From: Oceanirhabdus sp942490885
GTDB taxonomy: Bacteria; Bacillota; Clostridia; Clostridiales; Clostridiaceae
DNA length: 64,000 nt
NCBI GenBank assembly: GCA_942490885.1
Contig: CALNYT010000002.1
Coordinates: 3,348,001 to 3,412,000 of the forward strand
Direction of reading: 5' to 3'
Under the pieces are notes generated by a model. It worked only from the letters and a program-made list of their open reading frames with translations, was not told the DNA's origin and made no database searches. Below, one piece after another: positions 27,896-35,834 of this stretch; position 1 is the first letter of the stretch, and every line of letters begins with the position of its first letter. The translations under genes and the position numbers were made by a program.

Positions 27896-28390
27896 CTATA
27901 TTCCCTCCAAATACTCACTTAATTCCATACCTATAAGCTTAAACAGCTCCTCCCTACATCCATAAAGTATGGAATATTCCTTCTCAATTATCTTTATTCC
28001 CTTAAACACCACTTCTGGTTCACTTAATATACCACCTCTAAGTTTTTCTAAAATTTCTTTACCTTTCACCTTAATTACCTTTTCATTTTTCTTCCCATCA
28101 TTTATATAAATATAAATACATTCTTTTAATGATTCTATTACTCTTTGATCCTTTCTTAGCTTTTCATATTCTTCTTTTAATATTAAAAGTCTATTATTAA
28201 ACCCCAATTGCAAATCATATTCAACCCTAGTTTCCTTATTTTTAAGTTTTTCATAGACACTTTTAAGTTTCTTATATTCCTCTGGAGAATTTTCTGGAGT
28301 GAACTTCTTTACCAATTTTCCATATGCTCTTTTAATTTCCTCTTCACTACACTGTGAATCCAAACCCAAAACCCCATAATAATTTTCCAT
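27896..28390 (-). CDS. J-domain-like protein lacking the HPD motif
   Basis: A 164-residue protein whose first 65 residues follow the J-domain plan (YYGVLGLDSQCSEEEIKRAY, then helix III). The invariant HPD that triggers Hsp70 ATPase is replaced by Thr31-Pro32-Glu33 (KKFTPENSPEE). The remaining 100 residues are charged and helical, with no zinc finger. GAGGAG lies nine bases before ATG 28390; the in-frame start at 28426 has no such site. It is five bases from the Hsp70 stop, so the two are surely partners. It is likely an Hsp70 adaptor that binds without canonical stimulation. Confidence 0.85.
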   Translation of the reverse strand: MENYYGVLGLDSQCSEEEIKRAYGKLVKKFTPENSPEEYKKLKSVYEKLKNKETRVEYDLQLGFNNRLLILKEEYEKLRKDQRVIESLKECIYIYINDGKKNEKVIKVKGKEILEKLRGGILSEPEVVFKGIKIIEKEYSILYGCREELFKLIGMELSEYLEGI

Positions 28391-28395
28391 ATAAA

Positions 28396-29940
28396 CTAGC
28401 TCCTCTTTAAATGGGATTTTTCCCATACTTCTTCTATCCTCTTCTTAGACTTTTTAATTTCTCTGTTGCTCATAGATTTTGTATCTATAACAACGCTTGC
28501 TTTCCTCCTATTACTCAGTATGAGCGCATCAACCTTTATAATCCCATCAACATCATATGAAACAGCCACCTCAACTCCTTCTTTTCCAGCAAGGGATGGT
28601 GGAATATCCTTTAACTCAAACTCTCCAATCTTCACATTGTCCTTAATAAACCTATTTTCACCTTGATAAATATCAATTATTACCGTATCCTGATTATTCT
28701 CAACTGTATAATAAACCTTTTTCACTGTACAAGGAATCATACTATCCTTTTTTATTATAGGATCAAATATATCTTCATTGGTTTCTTCTACAATACTTGT
28801 TCCTATTGTATATGGACAAATATCTGTTATAACTGTACCCTCTTCGCCTTCAATCTCACCTGATATTATTCCAGCTTGTACTGCTGCACCTAACGCAACA
28901 GCTAAATCTGGATTTATATTCTTTCTCACCTTATTGCCGAATCTATTTCTGAGCATCTTACTAACTATTGGCATCTTAGTAGATCCTCCAATTAATAGTA
29001 CAGTATCTATATCTTCATCACTGAGATTTCCAATTTCTAAAGCTTCATCAATTACTTCTTCTGTTTTTATTATTAAATGTTTTACAATGCTATCAAACTT
29101 ATCTCTTGTTAATGAATATCTGAATGAAAATGGCAACCCTCTTCTATCTATACCCAACCGTGGGATATCAATATCCTCTGTATCAAATATTGTAAGGTTG
29201 ATTTTTGCCCTCTCGGCAGCCTCTTTTACTCTATATCTAGCCATGGGATCATTACTAAGGTCTACCTCATACTTCTCCTTTATCTCGTTTAATAAGAATT
29301 CCATAATTGCGGTGTCAAAATCACTTCCACCTAACCTATTATCACCTTCGCTTGTCCTTACCTCTACCACACCTTCAAACATCTCCAATATACTCACATC
29401 AAAGGTTCCTCCACCAAGGTCATAGACTAGAACCCTCTCATTAAGTTTTAGGTTTCTAATCCCATAAGCTAATGCAGCAGCCGTAGGCTCATTAATTATC
29501 CTTAATATATTTAATCCTGCAATATCTCCGGCGGCTTTTGTAGCTCTTCTTTGATTATCATTAAATCTTGCAGGTACTGTAATAACAGCATCTGTCACCT
29601 TCTTACCAAGATATCTCTCTGCGACTCCCTTTAACTCTTTTAGTATGAATGCTGAAATTTCTTCAGGTAGATACTCCTTACTCCCTAATCTAACCTTCTC
29701 ATCTTCCCCCATCTTTCGCTTAACTTCACAAACTATATCACTAGGACTAGTTATTTTATTCTCCTTAGCTCCTTCGCCTATAATAATTCTATTTCCAATC
29801 TCATTATTGCTTCCAACTATGGACATTGTAGTCCTTTTATTTGTACTTTTTGGATTCTCAATTATTACTGGTTCACCATTTTTTATGTAAGCTATAGCCG
29901 AATTAGTCGTACCTAAATCAATTCCTATTACCTCTCCCAT
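28396..29940 (-). CDS. Hsp70 (DnaK-like) chaperone with short C-terminus
   Basis: A 514-residue Hsp70. The ATPase domain is complete: phosphate-1 loop GIDLGTTNSAIA (6-17), VTVPARFNDNQR, phosphate-2 VYDLGGGTFDVS (172-183) and LIGGSTKMP. A substrate-binding beta domain of about 100 residues follows, but the helical lid is nearly absent, so it is some 100 residues shorter than housekeeping DnaK. It lacks grpE and hrcA neighbours and a CIRCE element. ATG 29940 has GGGGGGGAG eight bases upstream; ATG 29958 overlaps that site. It leads a six-gene operon with a J-like protein and a motor pair, pointing to a dedicated role. Confidence 0.93.
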   Translation of the reverse strand: MGEVIGIDLGTTNSAIAYIKNGEPVIIENPKSTNKRTTMSIVGSNNEIGNRIIIGEGAKENKITSPSDIVCEVKRKMGEDEKVRLGSKEYLPEEISAFILKELKGVAERYLGKKVTDAVITVPARFNDNQRRATKAAGDIAGLNILRIINEPTAAALAYGIRNLKLNERVLVYDLGGGTFDVSILEMFEGVVEVRTSEGDNRLGGSDFDTAIMEFLLNEIKEKYEVDLSNDPMARYRVKEAAERAKINLTIFDTEDIDIPRLGIDRRGLPFSFRYSLTRDKFDSIVKHLIIKTEEVIDEALEIGNLSDEDIDTVLLIGGSTKMPIVSKMLRNRFGNKVRKNINPDLAVALGAAVQAGIISGEIEGEEGTVITDICPYTIGTSIVEETNEDIFDPIIKKDSMIPCTVKKVYYTVENNQDTVIIDIYQGENRFIKDNVKIGEFELKDIPPSLAGKEGVEVAVSYDVDGIIKVDALILSNRRKASVVIDTKSMSNREIKKSKKRIEEVWEKSHLKRS

Positions 29941-30147
29941 TTTCTCACTCCCCCCCATATTTTTGAAAAAATATCGTTGTATTAAAAAGTAAAAAAACTC
30001 ACTCTTGCTATTATATTAATCATTGTCTTGTTGTATGCAACATGCTTATGGCCTTACAATAAAAATCTTCTATTTATATATTCATAATATTTAACAATGA
30101 TTCATATTTTTATTATAGAAGTTTATACATAAAGGAGAGTGATAATC
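29941..30147. promoter_or_regulatory. Divergent promoter region of the Hsp70/motor and tubulin-like arms
   Basis: About 207 bases separate the two starts. A TATAAT in the leftward direction (about 30012-30017) is a possible -10 for the Hsp70 operon, but its -35 is unclear. AAGGAGAG at 30132 serves the rightward gene. The shared control region supports treating both arms as one locus. Confidence 0.45.
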
Positions 30148-31704
30148 TTGTCTTCAAAAAAAAATAGATGGTGCGATAATCCGGAATGTACGTCCTATCA
30201 TGAATTAGTTACTAATGATGTTTCACAATGTCCCTCATGTGGTGAATTCACAATTAAAGCACCTAAAAGCAATTCACCTTTAAAAGTAATAATTCCCGTT
30301 ATAATAGCTATCATTGTAATTGTTGTTTTTGTATTGATACTATTGGTTCACGGTGGTGATGATAATAGTAATATTAATAATGAAAAAAACATTTCAAGAA
30401 CTGTTCCTAAAGAAGAAAAAGTTCCTAAAAAGTTTTTATTCACCATTGACGGTTCAACAATCTTAGGTGCTAAATTGGTTCCGGCTTTATTAGAAGGATT
30501 CCTAAAAGAACATAATTACTCTGACATTAAAACAATAGAAGATGACGCAACTAGGATTATCGTTCAAGGAATAGCTCCTAAAACAAATGAAAAACAATCT
30601 ATAGAAGTAACACTCAACACTACTAACAATGGATTTAAATCCTTAAGTTTAGGGAAATGTGATATTGGTTTAGCTTCAAGAAAGGTTAACTATTCTGAAC
30701 TTAAAGATAATATTTCTACTAGTCCTGCAAATGAATTAGTCATAGCTCTTGATGGAATTGCAATTATAGTTAATAAAGAAAATCCTCTCGAGAATATAAC
30801 AAAAGAAAATATTGAAAAGATTTTCACAGGTGAAATAACTAACTGGAAAGATATTAATGGTATAAACGCTCCTATTAATGTTTATTCTCTCAATAACATT
30901 TCAGGAACTGCTGATTATTTTCAAAAATTTATTTTGCAAGATAAATCTATTTCAACTAAAAACTATTTTGAAAATGAGTCTCTAATTTCAAAAAAAATTG
31001 CTACTGATTCTAATGGAATAGGGTTTATATCTTTTTCAAATGCATCTGATAATAAAATCCTATCCATCTCTTATGGTGCTGCTCTACATAGTAGCCCTAA
31101 CAAATTTACTATTGCAACTGAGGATTATCCTATATCCAGAAGATATTATTTTTATATTTCCTCTAAAAATGAAAATTCAATGGTAGATAAATTTGTACAA
31201 TATGCTCGTTCTGAACAGGGCCAAGATATAGTTTCTCAAACAGGGTTAGTATCTCAAAATATAATGCTTGAGAAAAATAGTGATATTATCTCTTATGGAA
31301 CTTGGTCAAACAAGGATAATGAAAAGAGATATGAATCTATAACTTCTAAATGTGTTGCTAGATTATCAATAAACTTTAGATTTGCAAAAAATAGTTCTGA
31401 ATTAGACAATAAAGCCCTTGCTGATATTGAGCGTGTTGTATCATTCTTAACTAAAAATGAATTTTCTGACTACAATGTATTACTTATAGGATTCACAGAC
31501 AGTTCAGGTTCTTATTCTGAAAATATACGTTTATCTATAGAAAGATCGGAATCTGTTAAAACTCAACTTATAAATCTTTGTTCTAATTTATCGTCTCTAA
31601 TTATTACTGACGGCTTCGGAGAAGAGAAACCTGTAGCTCCAAATGATAGTGATGAAAATAAATTCAAAAATAGAAGAGTTGAAATTTGGCTGGTAAATAA
31701 ATAA
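30148..31704 (+). CDS. Zinc-ribbon / membrane anchor / PstS-like / OmpA fusion protein
   Basis: A 518-residue protein with an unusual order of parts. Residues 1-35 form a cytoplasmic zinc ribbon (Cys9, Cys14, Cys28, Cys31). One membrane helix spans about 46-70. A periplasmic-binding-protein domain like PstS covers about 90-395 (GSTILGAKLVPALLEGFL; IFTGEITNWKDING). A C-terminal OmpA domain covers about 410-515 (NFRFAKNSSELDN; NRRVEIWL). It should face outward and grip peptidoglycan. The TTG start at 30148 fits the GGAG spacing better than GTG 30139. It is followed by the tubulin-like gene and divergent from the Hsp70/motor operon. Confidence 0.88.
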   Translation: MSSKKNRWCDNPECTSYHELVTNDVSQCPSCGEFTIKAPKSNSPLKVIIPVIIAIIVIVVFVLILLVHGGDDNSNINNEKNISRTVPKEEKVPKKFLFTIDGSTILGAKLVPALLEGFLKEHNYSDIKTIEDDATRIIVQGIAPKTNEKQSIEVTLNTTNNGFKSLSLGKCDIGLASRKVNYSELKDNISTSPANELVIALDGIAIIVNKENPLENITKENIEKIFTGEITNWKDINGINAPINVYSLNNISGTADYFQKFILQDKSISTKNYFENESLISKKIATDSNGIGFISFSNASDNKILSISYGAALHSSPNKFTIATEDYPISRRYYFYISSKNENSMVDKFVQYARSEQGQDIVSQTGLVSQNIMLEKNSDIISYGTWSNKDNEKRYESITSKCVARLSINFRFAKNSSELDNKALADIERVVSFLTKNEFSDYNVLLIGFTDSSGSYSENIRLSIERSESVKTQLINLCSNLSSLIITDGFGEEKPVAPNDSDENKFKNRRVEIWLVNK

Positions 31705-31724
31705 ATTGAAATACGGAGGTTATC

Positions 31725-34700
31725 ATGAATAAAACAATAATTATCGGTGCTGGAGGCACCGGGATAAAAATAATAAGGCATCTAAGAAAATATATGGTAG
31801 AACTAGGTGATTCAATAGATCAAAATAATCATCTTGGATATCTTTATATAGACACAAATCCTGAAGAAATTATTAGAAATGATCCTGCTAAATGGCAAGT
31901 ATTGGGTAAGAATGTGTGCTTGAATGAATCAGAGTTTGTTAATCTAAGATGTCCTCCTATAAGTGAAATTAGAAATACTTACGATTCTTTTGATGAGATT
32001 AATGATTGGTTCCCATATGAAGATTTACAAGATCTCGACATGGCTGCAAACGATAATCCAGGTGCTAGCCAAATAAGATCACTTGGACGCTATGCATTTT
32101 TCTTTGGTAGAAATTCTATTAAAGAAAAATTTATGCATACTTATTCTAATTTGAGCAACTCAGGTGACTGTACTGAAATTTATATATGTTGTTCTTTATC
32201 AGGTGGTACCGGCGCAGGTATGTTTCTTGATTTAGCTTATTCTATTAGAGAATGGGCTCCTGATCAAAATAATTGTAAAATATATGGTTTCTTGGTTCTC
32301 CCAAACTTTAGTGTTGACTTTGGTGACAAATATTTCTCAAATGCGTATGCATCATTACTTGAATTAAATTATTATTCTATTGATCAAGTAAAACATAAAG
32401 GTGAAGATAAAATAATTAAATTTAAATGCATGCAAAGTGGTCAAGAATTTACTCAACCTCCATTTGAATTTTGTTATCTTGTAAGTCATAGAAATGGTAC
32501 TGGTGTTGAACTTAATCAAGAATCTATTTCTCAAATGATTGCAGAAAGAATATATTTGAACTTTGACTCTAATTTTTCACTTGCAGCGGAAGGTCTTCTT
32601 AATAATGGTAGATTAGAGAGATCGAAATTTCTTACAGATCAATTTTCTGGTGATAAACACGCAAAAAATTTCTTTACATTTGGATTATCAAAGATTAAAT
32701 ATCCTGTAGATAAGATTATTGATATTATTGCTTATAAAATCTGTTGTGGAGTTTATGATAAATGGTTAGATGATACCGATACACCTGGAAATCTAAGTGA
32801 ACTAGTTAAAAATGAGCTTACTGCTCTTAATCTAATTGATTCATATTTCCTAGGTGATAATGACTTGTTTGGGAAAAAGAATTATGATTCACCTACTGAA
32901 GATATAAATAATTTTATTAAAACCATAGTTGTGGATTATAAAAGTAATGATAGAGAACGAATTCCTGATAAATTAAGGAACTATAAAAGCGATTTTATGG
33001 GTAGTTATAGAAATAAAGGAATTAAAGAGTTTTATTCAGAGAAATCAGAATTTATTCTTGGTTCATCCGACAAGCTTTTTTTTAACATAAAAGAAAGTCT
33101 ATCAAGAAGAATGATTTTAAAGAACACTGGATTAAAATACACCAAAGATTATCTTGTTGATTTACATTCCAAGTTAGAAAGCAAAAAAGCTGTATATACT
33201 GATTCTTTAAATAATGCAGAAAAAAACATTGTAACTACAAATAAAAACCTCAATACTGATTATGAAGCTGTTAAAGATGCTAGTTATAAATTAGTTAACA
33301 AATCAAAAGCTGTAGCAACTGCCCTTGAGAAAACCAAACGAAATCTAAACCTTAATCTTACACACATAATTGCTAAAGAAAGATTAAGTTATGGAATAAA
33401 TTTAATAACTCTTCTTATTGAGAAAATAGAAATATTAATTAAAGATATTGACGATTGGGAAAATAAAGTTACCAGAATAAATCAAAATCTAGGGAAGAAA
33501 ATCTCAAGAAATATTGAATATTTTAATGAATTAAACAGTAACCAGTCAGACTTTAATGGATTAGTTATTTTTAAAGAATCTATGGTTACAGATTCCATTG
33601 GTGTAGACAAACTTAAGGATGCAATAGATTCTTGTAAAAAACAAATGTTTGGAGAAAAGTATGAGAAACTTTTCTTATATCCATCTGAAGATCCCGACGG
33701 GCAAAAACTTTATAGATGTGCTCTTGACTGGCTAGATACTTCTGACACTCAAGGAGCAATTGATTCAAATGTAGTTAATATTTTATTCAAAAATTATAAC
33801 GATAATTTAGAAAGGCTAACTAAAATATCCGAAACATTTAGAAAAAGTTCTCCTTTTGGTGAATTTAATCAAGCTGAAACAAATAGCAAAGAATATACTC
33901 TTCCATCAAATTGTAGAGCTAAAATAGTTGGTCTATTAAAAACTGAAAGTACCAATGATGTTGAAACATCAACCCTTAAAGAGGATATTATTAAATCAAC
34001 TGACATATCCCCTAGCGACGGGATTAAAGATATAACTGATACCCATGAAATTATTTTTCTTCAAGAAGTCACTGCATTCCCGCTTAGATTTTTGTCAGAT
34101 TTAAGAAGGTTAAAGTTCGAATATGATCATCACTACAGTAACTCTAAAGCGCTGCCTCTTCATATTAAGAAAACTTTTGATCCACCAATTCAGAGACTAT
34201 TTAGATATACCAAGTCTGAGATAGAAGAAATAAATAAACTCAGAGAGTCTTTTGTAGCTTTAAGATCTCTAAATAAAATAAAACTTACTCAATCTCGTAG
34301 ATACAGAAGATCTGAAATCCGCTATGAATATATTGAACCTAAAGGGAACATTGAAAAATTTATATTCCTTGGTGATGACTGGGATTCTGCTTTTGAAAAC
34401 TTTCAAAAGCTTGATACTCCTGAACTAAAAATAGCCCGTAATCTTATCCAAGGTGAATATAATAATTTAAAGAAGACTTTAATTACCGACGAAGAAAAAT
34501 ATTCATTCAAATCTGTTCTTGATAAATTAAAGGACTTCATAAAAGATGATGAGTATTATGGAACTGAAAGTCATAGATATATTGATATCTCTGATATTAT
34601 AAGTAAGATTTACACAAGATTTTCGCTTGACAAAATCGAACCAAATGAATTGCCCATAGAAAATGATACTTCCTCTACATCAGTTCAACCAAATGAAGAA

Positions 34701-35012
34701 AATTTCATTAAAGCTATATATGGTGATATTGAAGAAACGCACGGAACAATTACTGATATTGTTCAGCAAAAATCTTCAAAACTAATCGAAGTCTTATCTA
34801 TACAACCTGATAAAGAAATGGAACTTTTAAAGAAAGCTATAACTTTATATAACAATAAAAATAGTTTTAGATCTTTAGTTGAAACAATAATTTCCGATGG
34901 TAAAATTAATGACTCACAACGAGCAAATATATATATCATTTCTCCATCTTATGGAGTACCTGAATCAGAAGTTGAAAATATTATTTCTCAAGTTTTAAAA
35001 TCTAAAGAATAA
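31725..35012 (+). CDS. Large tubulin/FtsZ-like GTPase (Tubulin_2 type)
   Basis: A 1,095-residue cytoplasmic protein. The N-terminal third has the tubulin-like GTPase plan: GAGGTG at 8-13, a YIDTNPEE segment, and the G-box SGGTGAG at 159-165 (tubulin signature GGGTG). A predicted coiled coil lies at about 485-620, and the helical C-terminal half has no family I recognise. Large tubulin-like proteins of this kind were described by Makarova and Koonin as FtsZ-like families possibly acting in membrane remodelling. A CGGAGG ribosome site precedes ATG 31725, and a terminator follows. It probably polymerises or senses nucleotide as the partner of the fusion protein before it. Confidence 0.87.
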   Translation: MNKTIIIGAGGTGIKIIRHLRKYMVELGDSIDQNNHLGYLYIDTNPEEIIRNDPAKWQVLGKNVCLNESEFVNLRCPPISEIRNTYDSFDEINDWFPYEDLQDLDMAANDNPGASQIRSLGRYAFFFGRNSIKEKFMHTYSNLSNSGDCTEIYICCSLSGGTGAGMFLDLAYSIREWAPDQNNCKIYGFLVLPNFSVDFGDKYFSNAYASLLELNYYSIDQVKHKGEDKIIKFKCMQSGQEFTQPPFEFCYLVSHRNGTGVELNQESISQMIAERIYLNFDSNFSLAAEGLLNNGRLERSKFLTDQFSGDKHAKNFFTFGLSKIKYPVDKIIDIIAYKICCGVYDKWLDDTDTPGNLSELVKNELTALNLIDSYFLGDNDLFGKKNYDSPTEDINNFIKTIVVDYKSNDRERIPDKLRNYKSDFMGSYRNKGIKEFYSEKSEFILGSSDKLFFNIKESLSRRMILKNTGLKYTKDYLVDLHSKLESKKAVYTDSLNNAEKNIVTTNKNLNTDYEAVKDASYKLVNKSKAVATALEKTKRNLNLNLTHIIAKERLSYGINLITLLIEKIEILIKDIDDWENKVTRINQNLGKKISRNIEYFNELNSNQSDFNGLVIFKESMVTDSIGVDKLKDAIDSCKKQMFGEKYEKLFLYPSEDPDGQKLYRCALDWLDTSDTQGAIDSNVVNILFKNYNDNLERLTKISETFRKSSPFGEFNQAETNSKEYTLPSNCRAKIVGLLKTESTNDVETSTLKEDIIKSTDISPSDGIKDITDTHEIIFLQEVTAFPLRFLSDLRRLKFEYDHHYSNSKALPLHIKKTFDPPIQRLFRYTKSEIEEINKLRESFVALRSLNKIKLTQSRRYRRSEIRYEYIEPKGNIEKFIFLGDDWDSAFENFQKLDTPELKIARNLIQGEYNNLKKTLITDEEKYSFKSVLDKLKDFIKDDEYYGTESHRYIDISDIISKIYTRFSLDKIEPNELPIENDTSSTSVQPNEENFIKAIYGDIEETHGTITDIVQQKSSKLIEVLSIQPDKEMELLKKAITLYNNKNSFRSLVETIISDGKINDSQRANIYIISPSYGVPESEVENIISQVLKSKE

Positions 35013-35015
35013 AAT

Positions 35016-35062
35016 CCCCCCCTTGTACTCCTTAAATAAGGTACTATAGGGGGGTCTTCACT
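35016..35062 (+). terminator. Terminator after the tubulin-like gene
   Basis: CCCCCC/GGGGGG outer stem with inner GTACTCCTT/AAGGTAC pairing, five bases after the stop, then TCTTC. It marks the right end of the locus. Confidence 0.75.
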
Positions 35063-35148
35063 ATTCATTTAGCATATTCCAAAGGTTTAATACACTTATT
35101 CTTATTTCAAACCATTTTATTATTTAAAATATTCCTATGTAATTCTAA

Positions 35149-35181
35149 CCATATATCCCGTTAATCTACCATTATAATATT
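35149..35181 (+). promoter_or_regulatory. Putative forespore (sigma-G-like) promoter of SASP gene 2
   Basis: CCATA, 16 bases, CATTATAATATT, identical in geometry to the promoters of SASP genes 1 and 3. Confidence 0.6.
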
Positions 35182-35275
35182 CTTGCTTTCAGTACAAACT
35201 ACTAATACTAATACAAATTAATTTAAAATTAATTAAAAACTAATTACAAACTAATTACAAAAGGAGAAATGCTAA

Positions 35276-35458
35276 ATGTCTAAAAATTTAGTACCCGAAG
35301 CAAGAGAAGGATTAGCACAATTTAAAATGGAAACTGCTAATGAACTAGGAGTAAATCTTAAACAGGGATACAATGGCGATTTAACTTCAGCTCAAGCTGG
35401 TTCAATTGGTGGAGAAATGGTTAAAAAAATGGTTCAAAAATACGAAGAAACTCTATAA
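35276..35458 (+). CDS. Alpha/beta-type small acid-soluble spore protein, copy 2
   Basis: A 60-residue spore DNA-binding protein (MSKNLVPEAREGLAQFKMET, and AQAGSIGGEMVKKMVQKYEE at the end). It protects forespore DNA and feeds germination as an amino-acid store. It differs from copy 1 by an alanine instead of cysteine before GSIGG and by a one-residue insertion (KQGYNGD). An AAGGAG ribosome site lies upstream, along with the shared CCATA/CATTATA promoter, and a GCATGC hairpin follows. Copy 3 at 38975 is its closest relative. Confidence 0.95.
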   Translation: MSKNLVPEAREGLAQFKMETANELGVNLKQGYNGDLTSAQAGSIGGEMVKKMVQKYEETL

Positions 35459-35480
35459 TATTTATATAGGAGTTAGGTGT

Positions 35481-35508
35481 AAAGCATGCGGCTTAAGCTG
35501 CATGCTTT
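35481..35508 (+). terminator. Palindromic terminator of SASP gene 2
   Basis: AAAGCATGC-GGC/GCT-GCATGCTTT around TTAA, followed by a T-rich tract. It is related in sequence to the hairpins after SASP genes 1 and 3. Confidence 0.75.
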
Positions 35509-35732
35509 GTTATTTTAACACTAATTTTAAACTTTATACTAAGTTAACTATATAAATTTCTTATTAATATAATATAATTAATTGATTTAGATACTTATAT
35601 CTTTTTAAAATAAATATTTTAAAATACAAAGACAACTTACAAGCAATTTCATAAATAAACACTATACACTACACTAATAATTTCAATTCAAGATTTCGAC
35701 ACACTTTCAACAAATACTGATATATTTCGTCG

Positions 35733-35759
35733 GCTTATGTTATAATAACAACATAAACC
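35733..35759 (+). promoter_or_regulatory. Promoter with overlapping inverted repeat before the GGDEF-EAL gene
   Basis: TATAAT at 35741-35746 is embedded in an inverted repeat, GGCTTATGTT / AACATAAaCC, with an eight-base centre. A repressor or activator dimer could bind here. Confidence 0.45.
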
Positions 35760-35834
35760 GCCAAACTATCCGACACTAATTAAAATGTTTACATATATAT
35801 AGACATAACCGAAGGGAGTATTTTAAAAAAAGCT

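Larger units (their letters stand above)
35459..35834. other. Intergenic region with SASP 2 terminator and a palindrome
   Basis: Holds the hairpin at 35481-35508 and, at about 35731-35760, an inverted repeat overlapping a TATAAT before the GGDEF-EAL gene. The AT-rich middle part has no gene. Confidence 0.5.

Noticed and set aside
19972..28390. A complete Zorya defence system
   Set aside because: Only the ZorA/ZorB-like pair is present; no ZorC, helicase/nuclease ZorD or ZorE is recognisable.
28778..29425. 215-codon rightward frame
   Set aside because: Antisense to the Hsp70 ATPase domain, which is unambiguous.
28396..29940. Housekeeping dnaK-dnaJ heat-shock operon
   Set aside because: No hrcA, grpE or CIRCE element; the Hsp70 is short, the J-like protein lacks HPD, and motor genes follow directly.
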